Origin: CAVSUZ01 sp963791885 | GTDB lineage: Bacteria; Pseudomonadota; Alphaproteobacteria; Acetobacterales; Acetobacteraceae | DNA: 64,000 nt | Direction of reading: 5' to 3' | NCBI GenBank assembly: GCA_963791885.1 | Contig: CAWBUL010000006.1 | Coordinates: 2,232,001-2,296,000, forward strand | Shown: positions 35,575 through 44,784 of the stretch, one piece after another | Numbering within the stretch: the first letter of the stretch is position 1 | Layout: the number at the start of each line of letters is the position of its first letter | The notes under the pieces: model-generated | What the model was told of the DNA's origin: nothing | Seen by the model: the letters and a program-made list of their open reading frames with translations, nothing else | The model's database searches: none | Translations under genes and position numbers: made by a program

Positions 35575-36771
35575 ATGAACATCCACGAATACCAGGGCAA
35601 GGAGCTCCTGAAGCGCTACGGCGTCGCAGTGCTTGATGGTCACGTGGCATGGACGCCAGATGAGGCAGTGGAGGCCGCGCACAAGCTGCCGGGCCCTGTG
35701 TACGTCGTGAAGGCGCAGATCCACGCCGGGGGCCGCGGTGCCGGCCACTTCGCGGATGATCCTTCCGGCAAGGGCGGCGTGCGCATCGCGCGCTCTCCCG
35801 ATGAAGTGCGCGCGGCCGCGCAGGCCATGATCGGCCACGTTCTGGTCACCAAGCAGACCGGCGCCGCAGGTCGCAAAGTGCACCGAGTGTATGTCGAAGC
35901 CGGGTGCGACATCGCACGCGAACTTTATCTTTCCGTGCTGGTCGATCGCGCGAGCGGTCGGATCACGATCGTCGCTTCGTCCGAAGGCGGGATGGAGATC
36001 GAGCAGGTGGCGGCGGAAGCGCCGGAAAAGATTTTGCGGGCGGCGGTCGATCCGGCGAGCGGATTGTCGGACTACCACGGCCGTCGTTTGGCATTCGGCC
36101 TAGGGCTTACCGGCAAACAGGTGGGCGCCTTCACGCAATTCGTCAAAGCCATGTACGCAGCGTTCACCGCGCTCGATTGCTCTGTGGTGGAGATCAATCC
36201 GCTGGTCGTGACCGGCGCAGGCGATGTTGTCGCTCTCGATGCCAAGGTCGCATTCGACGATAACGCGCTGTTTCGCCATCCGGAACTGGAAAAGCTGGTT
36301 GACGAGGCGGAGGAGGACCCGAAGGAGCTGGAGGCGACCCGCCACAATCTGAACTACGTGGCGCTGGACGGGAACATCGGCTGCATGGTGAACGGCGCCG
36401 GCCTTGCGATGGCGACGATGGACATCATCAAGCTGTATGGCGCCTCCCCCGCTAACTTCCTGGATGTGGGTGGGGGCGCCACGAAGGAGCGTGTCACGGC
36501 CGCGTTCAAGATCATCCTGTCCGATCCCCACGTGGAAGGCGTGCTGGTGAACATCTTCGGCGGCATCATGCGCTGTGATGTCATCGCCGAGGGAATCATC
36601 TCGGCCGCGCGAGAGGTCCATCTGTCGGTGCCGCTGGTTGTGCGACTTGAGGGAACCAACGTGGAACTTGGCAAAGATATCCTCGCCCGCTCCAATCTGC
36701 CCATCATTTCGGCCGACAATCTTGCCGACGCAGCCGAGAAGATCGTGAACGCGGTGAAGGAGGCCGCCTGA
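35575..36771 (+). CDS. sucC: Succinyl-CoA ligase (ADP-forming) beta subunit
   Basis: A 398-residue ATP-grasp protein, complete. It starts MNIHEYQGKELLKRYGV, as SucC proteins do. KAQIHAGGRGAG binds nucleotide, NGAGLAMATMDIIKLYG and VNIFGGIMRCDVIAEGI form the C-terminal CoA-ligase domain. It forms succinate and ATP from succinyl-CoA together with the alpha subunit encoded next. There is one base between the stop and the sucD start, so translation is coupled. Confidence 0.97.
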   Translation: MNIHEYQGKELLKRYGVAVLDGHVAWTPDEAVEAAHKLPGPVYVVKAQIHAGGRGAGHFADDPSGKGGVRIARSPDEVRAAAQAMIGHVLVTKQTGAAGRKVHRVYVEAGCDIARELYLSVLVDRASGRITIVASSEGGMEIEQVAAEAPEKILRAAVDPASGLSDYHGRRLAFGLGLTGKQVGAFTQFVKAMYAAFTALDCSVVEINPLVVTGAGDVVALDAKVAFDDNALFRHPELEKLVDEAEEDPKELEATRHNLNYVALDGNIGCMVNGAGLAMATMDIIKLYGASPANFLDVGGGATKERVTAAFKIILSDPHVEGVLVNIFGGIMRCDVIAEGIISAAREVHLSVPLVVRLEGTNVELGKDILARSNLPIISADNLADAAEKIVNAVKEAA

Positions 36772-36772
36772 C

Positions 36773-37649
36773 ATGGCCATCCTTGTTGACGCCAACACGC
36801 GCGTAATCACCCAGGGCTTTACCGGTGCGCAGGGCACATTCCATTCGGAACAGGCCATCGCCTATGGCACCAAGGTGATGGGCGGCGTCACCCCAGGAAA
36901 GGGCGGGACGCACCACCTGGACCTTCCGGTATTCGACACCGTCGCGGAAGCGAAGCAGGCCACGGGCGCGACCGCGAGCGGCATCTACGTGCCCCCTCCT
37001 TTCGCAGGGGATGCAATCCTGGAGGCGATTGACGCGGGAATCCCCCTCATCGTCTGCATCACCGAAGGCATTCCCGGTACTGGACATGGTGCGGGTGAAG
37101 CGGGCGCTGGACGGGTCGCAATCCCGCCTGATCGGTCCCAACTGCCCCGGAGTGATCACGCCTGACGCCTGCAAGATCGGCATCATGCCCGGCCACATCC
37201 ATCGGCGCGGATCCGTGGGCATCGTTTCGCGCTCCGGCACGCTGACTTACGAGGCCGTGGCCCAGACCACCGCCGCCGGCCTTGGCCAGAGTTCCTGCGT
37301 CGGCATCGGCGGCGACCCGGTGAAGGGCACCGACTTCATCGAGGTGCTGGAGATGTTCCTCGCCGATGAGGAAACGAAACAGATCATTATGATCGGCGAG
37401 ATTGGCGGCCAGAGCGAGATGGAGGCGGCCGAGTTCCTGGCCGCCAGCCGGACCAAGAAGCCGGTGGTCGGGTTCATCGCAGGCGCCACCGCCCCGCCCG
37501 GGCGCCGGATGGGACACGCCGGTGCGGTGATCAGCGGCGGCCGCGACACCGCCCAGGCGAAGATGGAGGCGATGCGGGCGGCCGGCATCCACGTCGCGGA
37601 AAGCCCTGCGGCCCTGGGCAGCACGATGGTGAGGGTGCTGCGTGGATAG
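36773..37649 (+). pseudogene. sucD: Succinyl-CoA ligase alpha subunit, single frameshift
   Basis: The 291-residue product is complete apart from one break. The first frame reads from MAILVDANTRVITQGFTGAQ to the CoA-binding region and ends in CITEGIP. Continuation is in the next frame as VLDMVRVKRAL, then RLIGPNCPGVITP, FIAGATAPPGRRMGHAGAVI (with the phosphorylated histidine) and a normal end. Dropping one G of the GG at 37076-37077 in TTCCCGGTACTGG gives ITEGIPVLDMV. SucD is needed for a working succinyl-CoA ligase in an otherwise intact TCA operon, so an error in the sequence is more likely than a true pseudogene. Confidence 0.92.
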
Positions 37650-37722
37650 CTCGAGCGAAACGACCACGACCTCAGCTTCACCACGGAGCAGGTGCTTGAA
37701 GACTGGTTCCCCTCAGAACCGT

Positions 37723-37746
37723 GAGCGCGCTGAACCATGCGCGCTC
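37723..37746. terminator. Possible stem-loop between sucD and odhA
   Basis: GAGCGCGC and GCGCGCTC form a perfect 8-bp stem around an 8-base loop. No T-run follows, so it is not a textbook intrinsic terminator; it could be a partial terminator or an mRNA-processing site that sets sucCD and odhAB-lpd expression apart. The rest of the 211-bp gap has no gene. Confidence 0.45.
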
Positions 37747-37860
37747 GGCAGGCCAGCGGCGAGTTGCTCACCCTCTTTCAATAATCTCCGCGCCACTATC
37801 TAGCGGAACTCGTTCTCCCCCTTCCGCTTCGACCCGTAAGCAAGACCAGGGATCCCCTTC

Positions 37861-40707
37861 ATGGCTGGCGTTGACATTCTGGCTTCCGCCTTTTCCGGCG
37901 CGAATGCCGCCTTCCTCGGCGACCTTTATGCTCGCTGGGCGACCGATCCCGCGTCGGTGGACCCCAGCTTCGCCGATCTGTTCTCCACCCTGAACGATGA
38001 AGCGCGCGCCGTGCTGGAGGAAGCGACCGGCGCATCCTGGGCACCTCGGCCATCCGGCACGGCGCCCACTCCCCAGGTTGGAGCCGCCGAACCCCAGGCC
38101 GGCCGCCAGAGCATCATCGCCAGCCTGCGCGCGCTGATGCTGATCCGCAGCTACCGCGTGCGGGGTCATCTGGAGGCGCAGCTCGACCCGCTAGGCCTGC
38201 AACAACCCAAGCCGCACGCCGAACTCGATCCCGCCACCTACGGCTTCACGGCCGCCGACATGGACCGGCCGATCTTCATCGACAACGTGCTCGGCCGTGA
38301 AACCGCCACCCTGCGCGAAATCCTGACGATCCTGCGCAAGACTTATTGCGGCCATATCGGCGTCGAGTTCATGCACATCCAGGATCCGGAGCAGAAGGCC
38401 TGGATCCAGCGCAAGGTCGAAGGCGCGCCCTGGCTCACCGGCTTCGACGCCGAGGCAAAGCGCACCATCCTGAAGCAACTCACCGAGGCTGAAGGATTCG
38501 AGGCGTTCTGTCAGAAGCGCTATGTCACAACCAAGCGCTTCGGCCTGGAGGGCGGTGAGGCATCCATCCCCGCCCTGCACGCGATCATCGAGACGGTGGC
38601 GAAGGATGGCGTGCAGGAAATCGCCATCGGCATGCCGCATCGCGGCCGGCTCAACACGCTGGTCAATGTGGTGCGCAAGCCGCTGACCGCCGTGTTCAGC
38701 GAATTCAGCGGCGGCAGTTTCAAGCCGGACGACGTGCAGGGTTCCGGCGATGTCAAATACCATCTGGGCACTTCGGCCGATCTCGGCGTTGCCGGGCATC
38801 AGCTGCACCTGTCCCTGCAGCCGAACCCGTCGCATCTGGAAGCGGTCGATCCCGTGGTTGTCGGCAAGGTGCGTGCCCGCCAGGACCAGGCCGGCGATAC
38901 CCGCCAGCGCAGTTCGGTCATGGGCATCCTGATTCACGGTGACGCGGCTTTCGCCGGCCAGGGCCTGGTCTATGAAACCTTGGCGATGAGCCAGCTGATC
39001 GGTTACCGCACCGGCGGCACGGTGCATGTCATCGTCAACAACCAGATCGGCTTCACCACCGTGCCGGCGCACGCCTATTCCGGCCTTTATTGCACCGACG
39101 TCGCGAAATCGATCCAGTCGCCGATCCTGCATGTGAATGGCGACGACCCAGAGGCTGTGGTGTTTTGCTCCCGCATGGCCGCCGAATTCCGCATGCGCTT
39201 CGGCACCGACATCGTGCTCGACATCGTCTGCTATCGCCGCCACGGCCATAATGAAACGGACGAGCCGGCTTTCACGCAGCCGATCATGTATCGCGCGATC
39301 GATGCACTGAAGACCACGCGTACGCTCTACGCCGAGAAGCTCGTGGCTGAAGGCGTACTCGATCAAGCTGCGGCGCAGCGCATGTGGGATGACTTCGCTA
39401 AAAAGCTGGAAGACGCCAATTCCGCGGCGCAATCCTACCGGCCGAACAAGGCGGACTGGTTGGAGGGCCACTGGGCCGGCCTCACCAAAGGCCACGGCGA
39501 GTCCGAGCAAACCGACCAGGCAACGGGGGTCGAGGCCGGTGTGCTGAAGCGCGTGGGCCAGGCGCTCAGCCACGTGCCTGAGGGTTTCCATCTTCATCCC
39601 CGTATCGCCCGTCAGCTCCAGGCCAAGCAGCAGATGGTCGATAGTGGAGAAGGCATCGACTGGGCTACCGGTGAGGCGCTCGCTTTTGGCACGTTGCTGC
39701 TCGAAGGCCACCGCGTTCGCCTGTCCGGCGAGGACTCGCAGCGCGGCACTTTCAGCCATCGCCATGCCGTGCTGGTGGATCAGGAGAGCCAGCACGAATA
39801 TGTGCCGCTGAATAACATCGCGCCGGATCAGGCCCGGATCGAAATCTACAATTCGCTGCTCTCAGAAGCCGGCGTGCTTGGCTTCGAATACGGCTACTCG
39901 CTCGCCGATCCGCGCACGCTCGTGCTGTGGGAGGCGCAGTTCGGCGATTTCGCGAACGGTGCGCAGGTGATCATCGATCAGTTCCTGGCATCGGGCGAAA
40001 CCAAGTGGCTGCGCATGTCGGGTCTGACGCTGCTGCTGCCGCACGGCTATGAAGGGCAGGGCCCCGAGCACTCCTCGGCGCGTATCGAGCGCTACCTGCA
40101 GCTCTGCGCCGAATGCAACATGTCGGTCAGCAATCTCACGACGCCGGCCAATTACTTCCACGCGCTGCGGCGCCAGCTGAAGCGCAACTATCGCAAACCG
40201 CTGATCGTCTTCACGCCGAAATCGCTGCTGCGTCACAAGCTCGCGGTCTCGCCGCTGCATGAAATGGCGGCCGGCAGCACCTTCCAGCTTGTCATTCCGG
40301 AAATCGACTCAATCGCGCCGCCCGATCATGTCCGCCGTGTCGTTCTCTGCACCGGCAAGGTTTACTATGATCTGCTCAGCGCTCGCCGTGAGCGCAACAC
40401 GAACGACGTGGCGATCCTGCGGCTGGAACAAATCTATCCCTTCCCTGCGAAACCACTGGCGCACCTGCTCGAGCCATACCGCAACGCCGAGATCGTCTGG
40501 TGCCAGGAAGAACCCGAGAATATGGGAGCTTGGACATTCGTGGACCGGCGCATCGAAAAGGTCCTCGTCGGCCTCGGTCATCAGACCAGACGGCCCCGCT
40601 ATGTCGGGCGCGCCGAAGCAGCGAGTCCCGCCACCGGGCTTGCCCGTGCTCACGCCGCGGAGCAAACCGCTCTCGTTGACGCGGCGCTGAGCGAGGGCCA
40701 GGCATAA
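37861..40707 (+). CDS. odhA: 2-oxoglutarate dehydrogenase E1 component
   Basis: A 948-residue thiamine-diphosphate enzyme that decarboxylates 2-oxoglutarate. The N-terminal FLGDLYARWATDPASVDPSF is the E1o-specific E2-binding segment. EIAIGMPHRGRLNTLVNVV carries active-site histidine, VNNQIGFTT and the GDDPEAV region bind thiamine diphosphate and magnesium, and the C-terminal transketolase-like domain ends with EEPENMGAWTFVDRRIE. Length is normal. Its TAA overlaps the odhB ATG by one base. Confidence 0.97.
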   Translation: MAGVDILASAFSGANAAFLGDLYARWATDPASVDPSFADLFSTLNDEARAVLEEATGASWAPRPSGTAPTPQVGAAEPQAGRQSIIASLRALMLIRSYRVRGHLEAQLDPLGLQQPKPHAELDPATYGFTAADMDRPIFIDNVLGRETATLREILTILRKTYCGHIGVEFMHIQDPEQKAWIQRKVEGAPWLTGFDAEAKRTILKQLTEAEGFEAFCQKRYVTTKRFGLEGGEASIPALHAIIETVAKDGVQEIAIGMPHRGRLNTLVNVVRKPLTAVFSEFSGGSFKPDDVQGSGDVKYHLGTSADLGVAGHQLHLSLQPNPSHLEAVDPVVVGKVRARQDQAGDTRQRSSVMGILIHGDAAFAGQGLVYETLAMSQLIGYRTGGTVHVIVNNQIGFTTVPAHAYSGLYCTDVAKSIQSPILHVNGDDPEAVVFCSRMAAEFRMRFGTDIVLDIVCYRRHGHNETDEPAFTQPIMYRAIDALKTTRTLYAEKLVAEGVLDQAAAQRMWDDFAKKLEDANSAAQSYRPNKADWLEGHWAGLTKGHGESEQTDQATGVEAGVLKRVGQALSHVPEGFHLHPRIARQLQAKQQMVDSGEGIDWATGEALAFGTLLLEGHRVRLSGEDSQRGTFSHRHAVLVDQESQHEYVPLNNIAPDQARIEIYNSLLSEAGVLGFEYGYSLADPRTLVLWEAQFGDFANGAQVIIDQFLASGETKWLRMSGLTLLLPHGYEGQGPEHSSARIERYLQLCAECNMSVSNLTTPANYFHALRRQLKRNYRKPLIVFTPKSLLRHKLAVSPLHEMAAGSTFQLVIPEIDSIAPPDHVRRVVLCTGKVYYDLLSARRERNTNDVAILRLEQIYPFPAKPLAHLLEPYRNAEIVWCQEEPENMGAWTFVDRRIEKVLVGLGHQTRRPRYVGRAEAASPATGLARAHAAEQTALVDAALSEGQA

Positions 40708-41981
40708 TGCCGACGGAAATCAAAGTTCCGACTCTGGGAGAGAGCGTAACCACCGCGACCGTGGCACGCTGGCTGAAACAGCCGGGAGAGCAGGTCGCGG
40801 CAGATGAGCCGTTGGTTGAGCTTGAGACGGATAAGGTTACCGTTGAAGTCAATGCGCCTTCTGCCGGTGCGTTGTCGTCCATTGCTGCCGAGCAAGGCGC
40901 CGAGGTTGAAGTCGGCGGTCTTCTCGCCACCTTCGATGCCGGTGCGAGCGCGACCGCCAAACCCGCCGCTGCTCCTGCTCCCGCCGCCAAGCCGGCCCCA
41001 CCACCTCCAGCGCCCGCGGCTCAACCTGCCGCGAACCCACCGCCCGGTGTAAATCCGCCGCCGCAGCCGCGCGGCCCGGTCGCGCGCCCCGCCGCGCCGG
41101 CTTCCCCCGCCCCGTTGCCCGCCGCCGCCAAGCTGATGGAGGAACAGCACCTTTCGGCTGATCAGCTCGCCGAGGGCACCGGCAAGGACGGCCGCATCAC
41201 CAAAGGGGATGTGCTCGCTTTCCTGAATCGCCCTGCCCCTGCCGCCCCGCCTGTCGCTAAGCCCCCGCGCGAGGCAGACAACCGCGAGGAGCGGGTCCGC
41301 ATGACCCGCCTGCGCCGCACCATCGCCGCCCGGCTGAAGGAAGCACAGAACACGGCAGCGATGCTGACCACCTTCAACGAGGTGGACATGTCCGCGGTCA
41401 TGGCGCTGCGCAGCGAATACCGCGAGGCATTCGAAAAGAAGCATGGCGGTGTTCGGCTCGGCTTCATGAGCTTCTTCGTCCGCGCGTGTGTCGCCGCCCT
41501 GAAGGAGTTTCCCGCCGTCAATGCCGAAATCGACGGCGACGACATCGTCTATAAGAACTTCGTCCATATGGGCATTGCGGTCGGTGGACCGACCGGCCTT
41601 GTGGTGCCGGTGATCCGTGACGTCGATCAGATGAACTTCGCCCAGATCGAGGCCGCGATCGCTGACTTCGGGCGCCGTGTGCGCGACGGTGCGCTGAAGC
41701 TGGAAGAACTCACCGGCGGCACCTTCAGCATCACCAATGGGGGCGTGTACGGCTCGCTGATGTCCACGCCCATCCTCAATCCACCGCAATCCGGCATTCT
41801 GGGCATGCACAAGATCCAGGATCGTCCCATCGCTGTCGGCGGCAAAATCGAAATCCGCCCGATGATGTACCTGGCAGTATCCTATGATCACCGCGTCGTG
41901 GATGGGCGTGAAGCGGTCTCCTTCCTCGTGCGCGTCAAGGAAAGCATCGAAGACCCCCGGCGCATGCTGCTGGATCTGTAA
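40707..41981 (+). CDS. odhB: Dihydrolipoyl succinyltransferase, E2 of 2-oxoglutarate dehydrogenase
   Basis: A 424-residue E2. One lipoyl domain comes first, with the lipoylated lysine in ELETDKVTVEV (near residue 43). A Pro/Ala-rich swinging linker follows (about 85-138), then the E1/E3-binding domain (AAAKLMEEQHLSADQLAEGT), then the catalytic domain with YDHRVVDGREA containing the active-site His and Asp. It carries succinyl groups to CoA in the core of the complex. The lpd start follows after 2 bp. Confidence 0.97.
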   Translation: MPTEIKVPTLGESVTTATVARWLKQPGEQVAADEPLVELETDKVTVEVNAPSAGALSSIAAEQGAEVEVGGLLATFDAGASATAKPAAAPAPAAKPAPPPPAPAAQPAANPPPGVNPPPQPRGPVARPAAPASPAPLPAAAKLMEEQHLSADQLAEGTGKDGRITKGDVLAFLNRPAPAAPPVAKPPREADNREERVRMTRLRRTIAARLKEAQNTAAMLTTFNEVDMSAVMALRSEYREAFEKKHGGVRLGFMSFFVRACVAALKEFPAVNAEIDGDDIVYKNFVHMGIAVGGPTGLVVPVIRDVDQMNFAQIEAAIADFGRRVRDGALKLEELTGGTFSITNGGVYGSLMSTPILNPPQSGILGMHKIQDRPIAVGGKIEIRPMMYLAVSYDHRVVDGREAVSFLVRVKESIEDPRRMLLDL

Positions 41982-41983
41982 CG

Positions 41984-43384
41984 ATGGCGGATGACGAAAC
42001 GTCCTTCGACCTTATTGTTATCGGCTCGGGCCCCGGCGGCTATGTCTGCGCCATCCGCGCCGCCCAGCTTGGCATGCGGGTGGCCTGCGCCGAAAAGCGA
42101 GAAACCCTCGGCGGCACCTGCCTCAATATCGGCTGCATTCCGTCCAAGGCCTTGCTCCAGTCCTCGGAAAATCTCGCTGCGGTGACGCATGACTTCGCTG
42201 CGCACGGTATCGACGTTTCCGGCGTAAAGCTTGACCTTGCGCGCATGATGGCGCGCAAGGACGAAGTCGTCACCGCGAACGTCAAAGGCGTCGAGTTCCT
42301 GTTCCGCAAGAACAAAGTCACCTGGCTGAAAGGCACCGCGAAGATCACCGCTCCTGGTCACGTGCAGGTGAATGGTACCGACTACACGACCAAGAACATC
42401 GTCATCGCCACGGGCAGCGAAAGCATGCCGCTCCCCGGCGTGGATGTGGATGAACGCGCCATCGTCACCTCCACCGGCGGTCTGGAACTCGACGCTGTCC
42501 CCAAGCGGCTCGCCGTCATCGGCGGTGGCTATATCGGACTGGAACTCGGCAGCGTGTGGCGGCGTCTTGGCTCCGAAGTCACCGTGATCGAATTCCTTGA
42601 CCGCATCGTTCCCGGCATGGATGCCGAAATCGCCCGCAACTTCCAGCGCATTCTTGCCAAGCAAGGCATTAAGTTCCGCCTCGCCATGAAAGTGACCGGT
42701 GCGCGTCAGGGGAACGACGGTGTCACGCTCACAATGGAGCCCCGTGCGGGCGGCGCGGCCGAGGAACTCACCGCCGACATCGTCTTGGTCGCTGTCGGCC
42801 GTCGTGCCCACACTCAGGACGTCGGCGTCCAAGAAATCGGCGTGCAGCTTGACGAGCGCGGCCGCGTCAAAACCGATCCGCACTACGCGACCAACGTCCC
42901 TGGCATTTACGCGATCGGTGACGTCATCGTCGGCCCCATGCTCGCCCACAAGGCAGAGGAGGAAGGCATCGCGATTGCCGAACGCCTCGCCGAACAAGCC
43001 GGCCACGTGAATTACGGAGTCATCCCCGGCGTGGTCTACACGTGGCCGGAAGTTGCGGCGGTCGGCCAGACCGAGGAAGAACTGAAGGCCGCCGGCATCG
43101 CCTACAAGATCGGCAAGTTCCCCTTCACCGCCAACGGCCGCGCTCGCGCCAGGGGCGACACGGATGGCTTCGTCAAAATACTTGCGGATAAAACCACTGA
43201 CCGCATCCTCGGTGCGCATATCATCGGCCCTGACGCCGGCACGCTGATCGCCGAAGTCGCCACTGCGATGGAATTCGGTGCCTCGGCGGAGGACGTGGCG
43301 CGCGTCTGCCACGCCCACCCGACGCTCAGCGAAGCGGTGAAGGAAGCCGCCCTGGCCGCCGACGGCCGCGCCATCCACATCTGA
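41984..43384 (+). CDS. lpdA: Dihydrolipoamide dehydrogenase, E3
   Basis: A 466-residue flavoprotein. GSGPGGYVCAIRAAQLG binds FAD, GGTCLNIGCIPSKALL contains the redox-active cysteine pair (CLNIGC), GGGYIGLELGSV binds NAD, and CHAHPTLSEAVKEAA carries the C-terminal His-Glu pair. It reoxidises dihydrolipoamide on E2. It closes the 2-oxoglutarate dehydrogenase set in the operon; pdxA follows after 3 bp. Confidence 0.97.
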   Translation: MADDETSFDLIVIGSGPGGYVCAIRAAQLGMRVACAEKRETLGGTCLNIGCIPSKALLQSSENLAAVTHDFAAHGIDVSGVKLDLARMMARKDEVVTANVKGVEFLFRKNKVTWLKGTAKITAPGHVQVNGTDYTTKNIVIATGSESMPLPGVDVDERAIVTSTGGLELDAVPKRLAVIGGGYIGLELGSVWRRLGSEVTVIEFLDRIVPGMDAEIARNFQRILAKQGIKFRLAMKVTGARQGNDGVTLTMEPRAGGAAEELTADIVLVAVGRRAHTQDVGVQEIGVQLDERGRVKTDPHYATNVPGIYAIGDVIVGPMLAHKAEEEGIAIAERLAEQAGHVNYGVIPGVVYTWPEVAAVGQTEEELKAAGIAYKIGKFPFTANGRARARGDTDGFVKILADKTTDRILGAHIIGPDAGTLIAEVATAMEFGASAEDVARVCHAHPTLSEAVKEAALAADGRAIHI

Positions 43385-43387
43385 CGC

Positions 43388-44380
43388 ATGAAGCCGATCG
43401 CACTGACCATGGGCGACCCCGCCGGCATCGGCGGCGAACTCACGCTTCGAGCATGGCTCGCGCGCGGCAAGCGCGAACCGGTTCCACCCTTCTTTGTCCT
43501 GGATGATCCCGGACGTCTCGCGGACCTCGCGCGAGGCTTCCACATGACCGTGCCGATCCAGCCGATCAGCGCGCCGGCCGAGACAAAATCCGTGTTCCGC
43601 CGCGCTCTTCCGGTCTTCCCCGTTCGCCTCGTGGAACCGGCCGAACCCGGCATTCCGAACGCCGCCAACGCACCGATAGTGATCGCCTCGATCGAGAACG
43701 CCACGCGGCTCACTCTCGCTGGCGAAGCCGGCGCCGTGGTAACCAACCCGATCAACAAGGCCGCGCTGTACAGTGCCGGCTTCGCCTATCCCGGTCACAC
43801 CGAATTTCTTGCTGCGCTGACCGGCACCACCGGCCGGCAGGTCATGATGCTCGCAAGCCCCCGGCTGCGCGTCGTCCCTGTGACCGTGCACGCCAGCCTA
43901 CGCGATTCGATTGCGATGCTGACCACAGACCTGATCCTTGCGACCTCACGCACCACCACGGATGCGCTGCGCCACACTTTTGGCATTGCCCGCCCGCGCC
44001 TCGCGATGGCGGGTCTCAACCCGCATGCTGGGGAAAGCGGTGCGCTTGGCGATGACGAGTTCCGCATCATCCAGCCTGCCATCGACGCGCTGCGCAATGA
44101 CGGGGAAGATGTCTCCGGTCCCTGGCCGCCGGACACCATGTTCACGCCAGCCGCCCGCGCGCGCTACGACGTGGCGATCTGCATGTATCACGATCAGGCG
44201 CTGATCCCGCTGAAGACGCTCGACATGGATCAGGGCGTGAATGTCACGCTGGGGCTGCCGATCATCCGCACCTCGCCTGACCACGGCACCGCCTTCGATA
44301 TCGCCGGCAAGGGGATCGCGAATCCCTCCAGTCTGATCGCTGCTCTGCGGCTTGCCGCCGAACTTTCGGCGAATCATTGA
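43388..44380 (+). CDS. pdxA: 4-hydroxythreonine-4-phosphate dehydrogenase
   Basis: A 330-residue metal-dependent dehydrogenase of pyridoxal-phosphate biosynthesis. TMGDPAGIGGELTLRAW (residues 7-23) is the N-terminal signature, the His in PGHTEFLAAL and in MYHDQALIPLK are zinc ligands, and GLPIIRTSPDHGTAFDIAGK is the C-terminal motif. Decarboxylation of the oxidised product feeds PdxJ. It is the sixth gene of the TCA run; the yraN start overlaps its stop (TTGA), so it is transcribed with lpd and yraN. Linkage to lpd is uncommon but seen in this order. Confidence 0.92.
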   Translation: MKPIALTMGDPAGIGGELTLRAWLARGKREPVPPFFVLDDPGRLADLARGFHMTVPIQPISAPAETKSVFRRALPVFPVRLVEPAEPGIPNAANAPIVIASIENATRLTLAGEAGAVVTNPINKAALYSAGFAYPGHTEFLAALTGTTGRQVMMLASPRLRVVPVTVHASLRDSIAMLTTDLILATSRTTTDALRHTFGIARPRLAMAGLNPHAGESGALGDDEFRIIQPAIDALRNDGEDVSGPWPPDTMFTPAARARYDVAICMYHDQALIPLKTLDMDQGVNVTLGLPIIRTSPDHGTAFDIAGKGIANPSSLIAALRLAAELSANH

Positions 44381-44751
44381 GCTTCGCGCGTCAAGACCGC
44401 GGGCGCCGTTCTCATGCCCGCGGCCTTGAGGCCGAGACCGCAGCCTGCCGCGCGCTGGAGCAGGATGGCTGGGCCATTCGCGCGCGTCGCGTACGCACGC
44501 CGGCCGGAGAGGCCGACCTGGTCGCCGAAAAGGACGGCCTGCTGGCGGTCATTGAAGTGAAAGCGCGTCCCGTGCTGGCCGATGCCGCGTTCGCGCTTAC
44601 GCCGCGCCAGCAGTCTCGGCTCGTCGCGGCCACCGACATCATCCTCTCCGAACACCCCGACTGGGGTCGCAACGGCGTCCGCTTCGACCTGCTTGTCGTC
44701 GATGCCGCCGGCAATGTGCGCCGTATCGTCGACGCGTTTCGAGGCTGGTAA
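44377..44751 (+). CDS. YraN family protein (UPF0102, predicted endonuclease fold)
   Basis: A 124-residue protein with the Holliday-junction-resolvase-like fold: GLEAETAACRALEQDGW at the start, then GEADLVAEKDGLLAVIEVKA, where E-x-D and E-V-K are the nuclease-type residues. The function of the family is not established. The start is a TTG overlapping the pdxA stop by 3 bases (TTGA); no ATG is available in the right place. Confidence 0.85.
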   Translation: MSFARQDRGRRSHARGLEAETAACRALEQDGWAIRARRVRTPAGEADLVAEKDGLLAVIEVKARPVLADAAFALTPRQQSRLVAATDIILSEHPDWGRNGVRFDLLVVDAAGNVRRIVDAFRGW

Positions 44752-44784
44752 GCTTGCGCGCTGCCCAGAGAAGAGGAGACGCCG

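Noticed and set aside
38191..43891. Long antisense frames (up to 667 codons) opposite odhA, odhB, lpd and pdxA
   Set aside because: All are shadows of highly conserved plus-strand genes.
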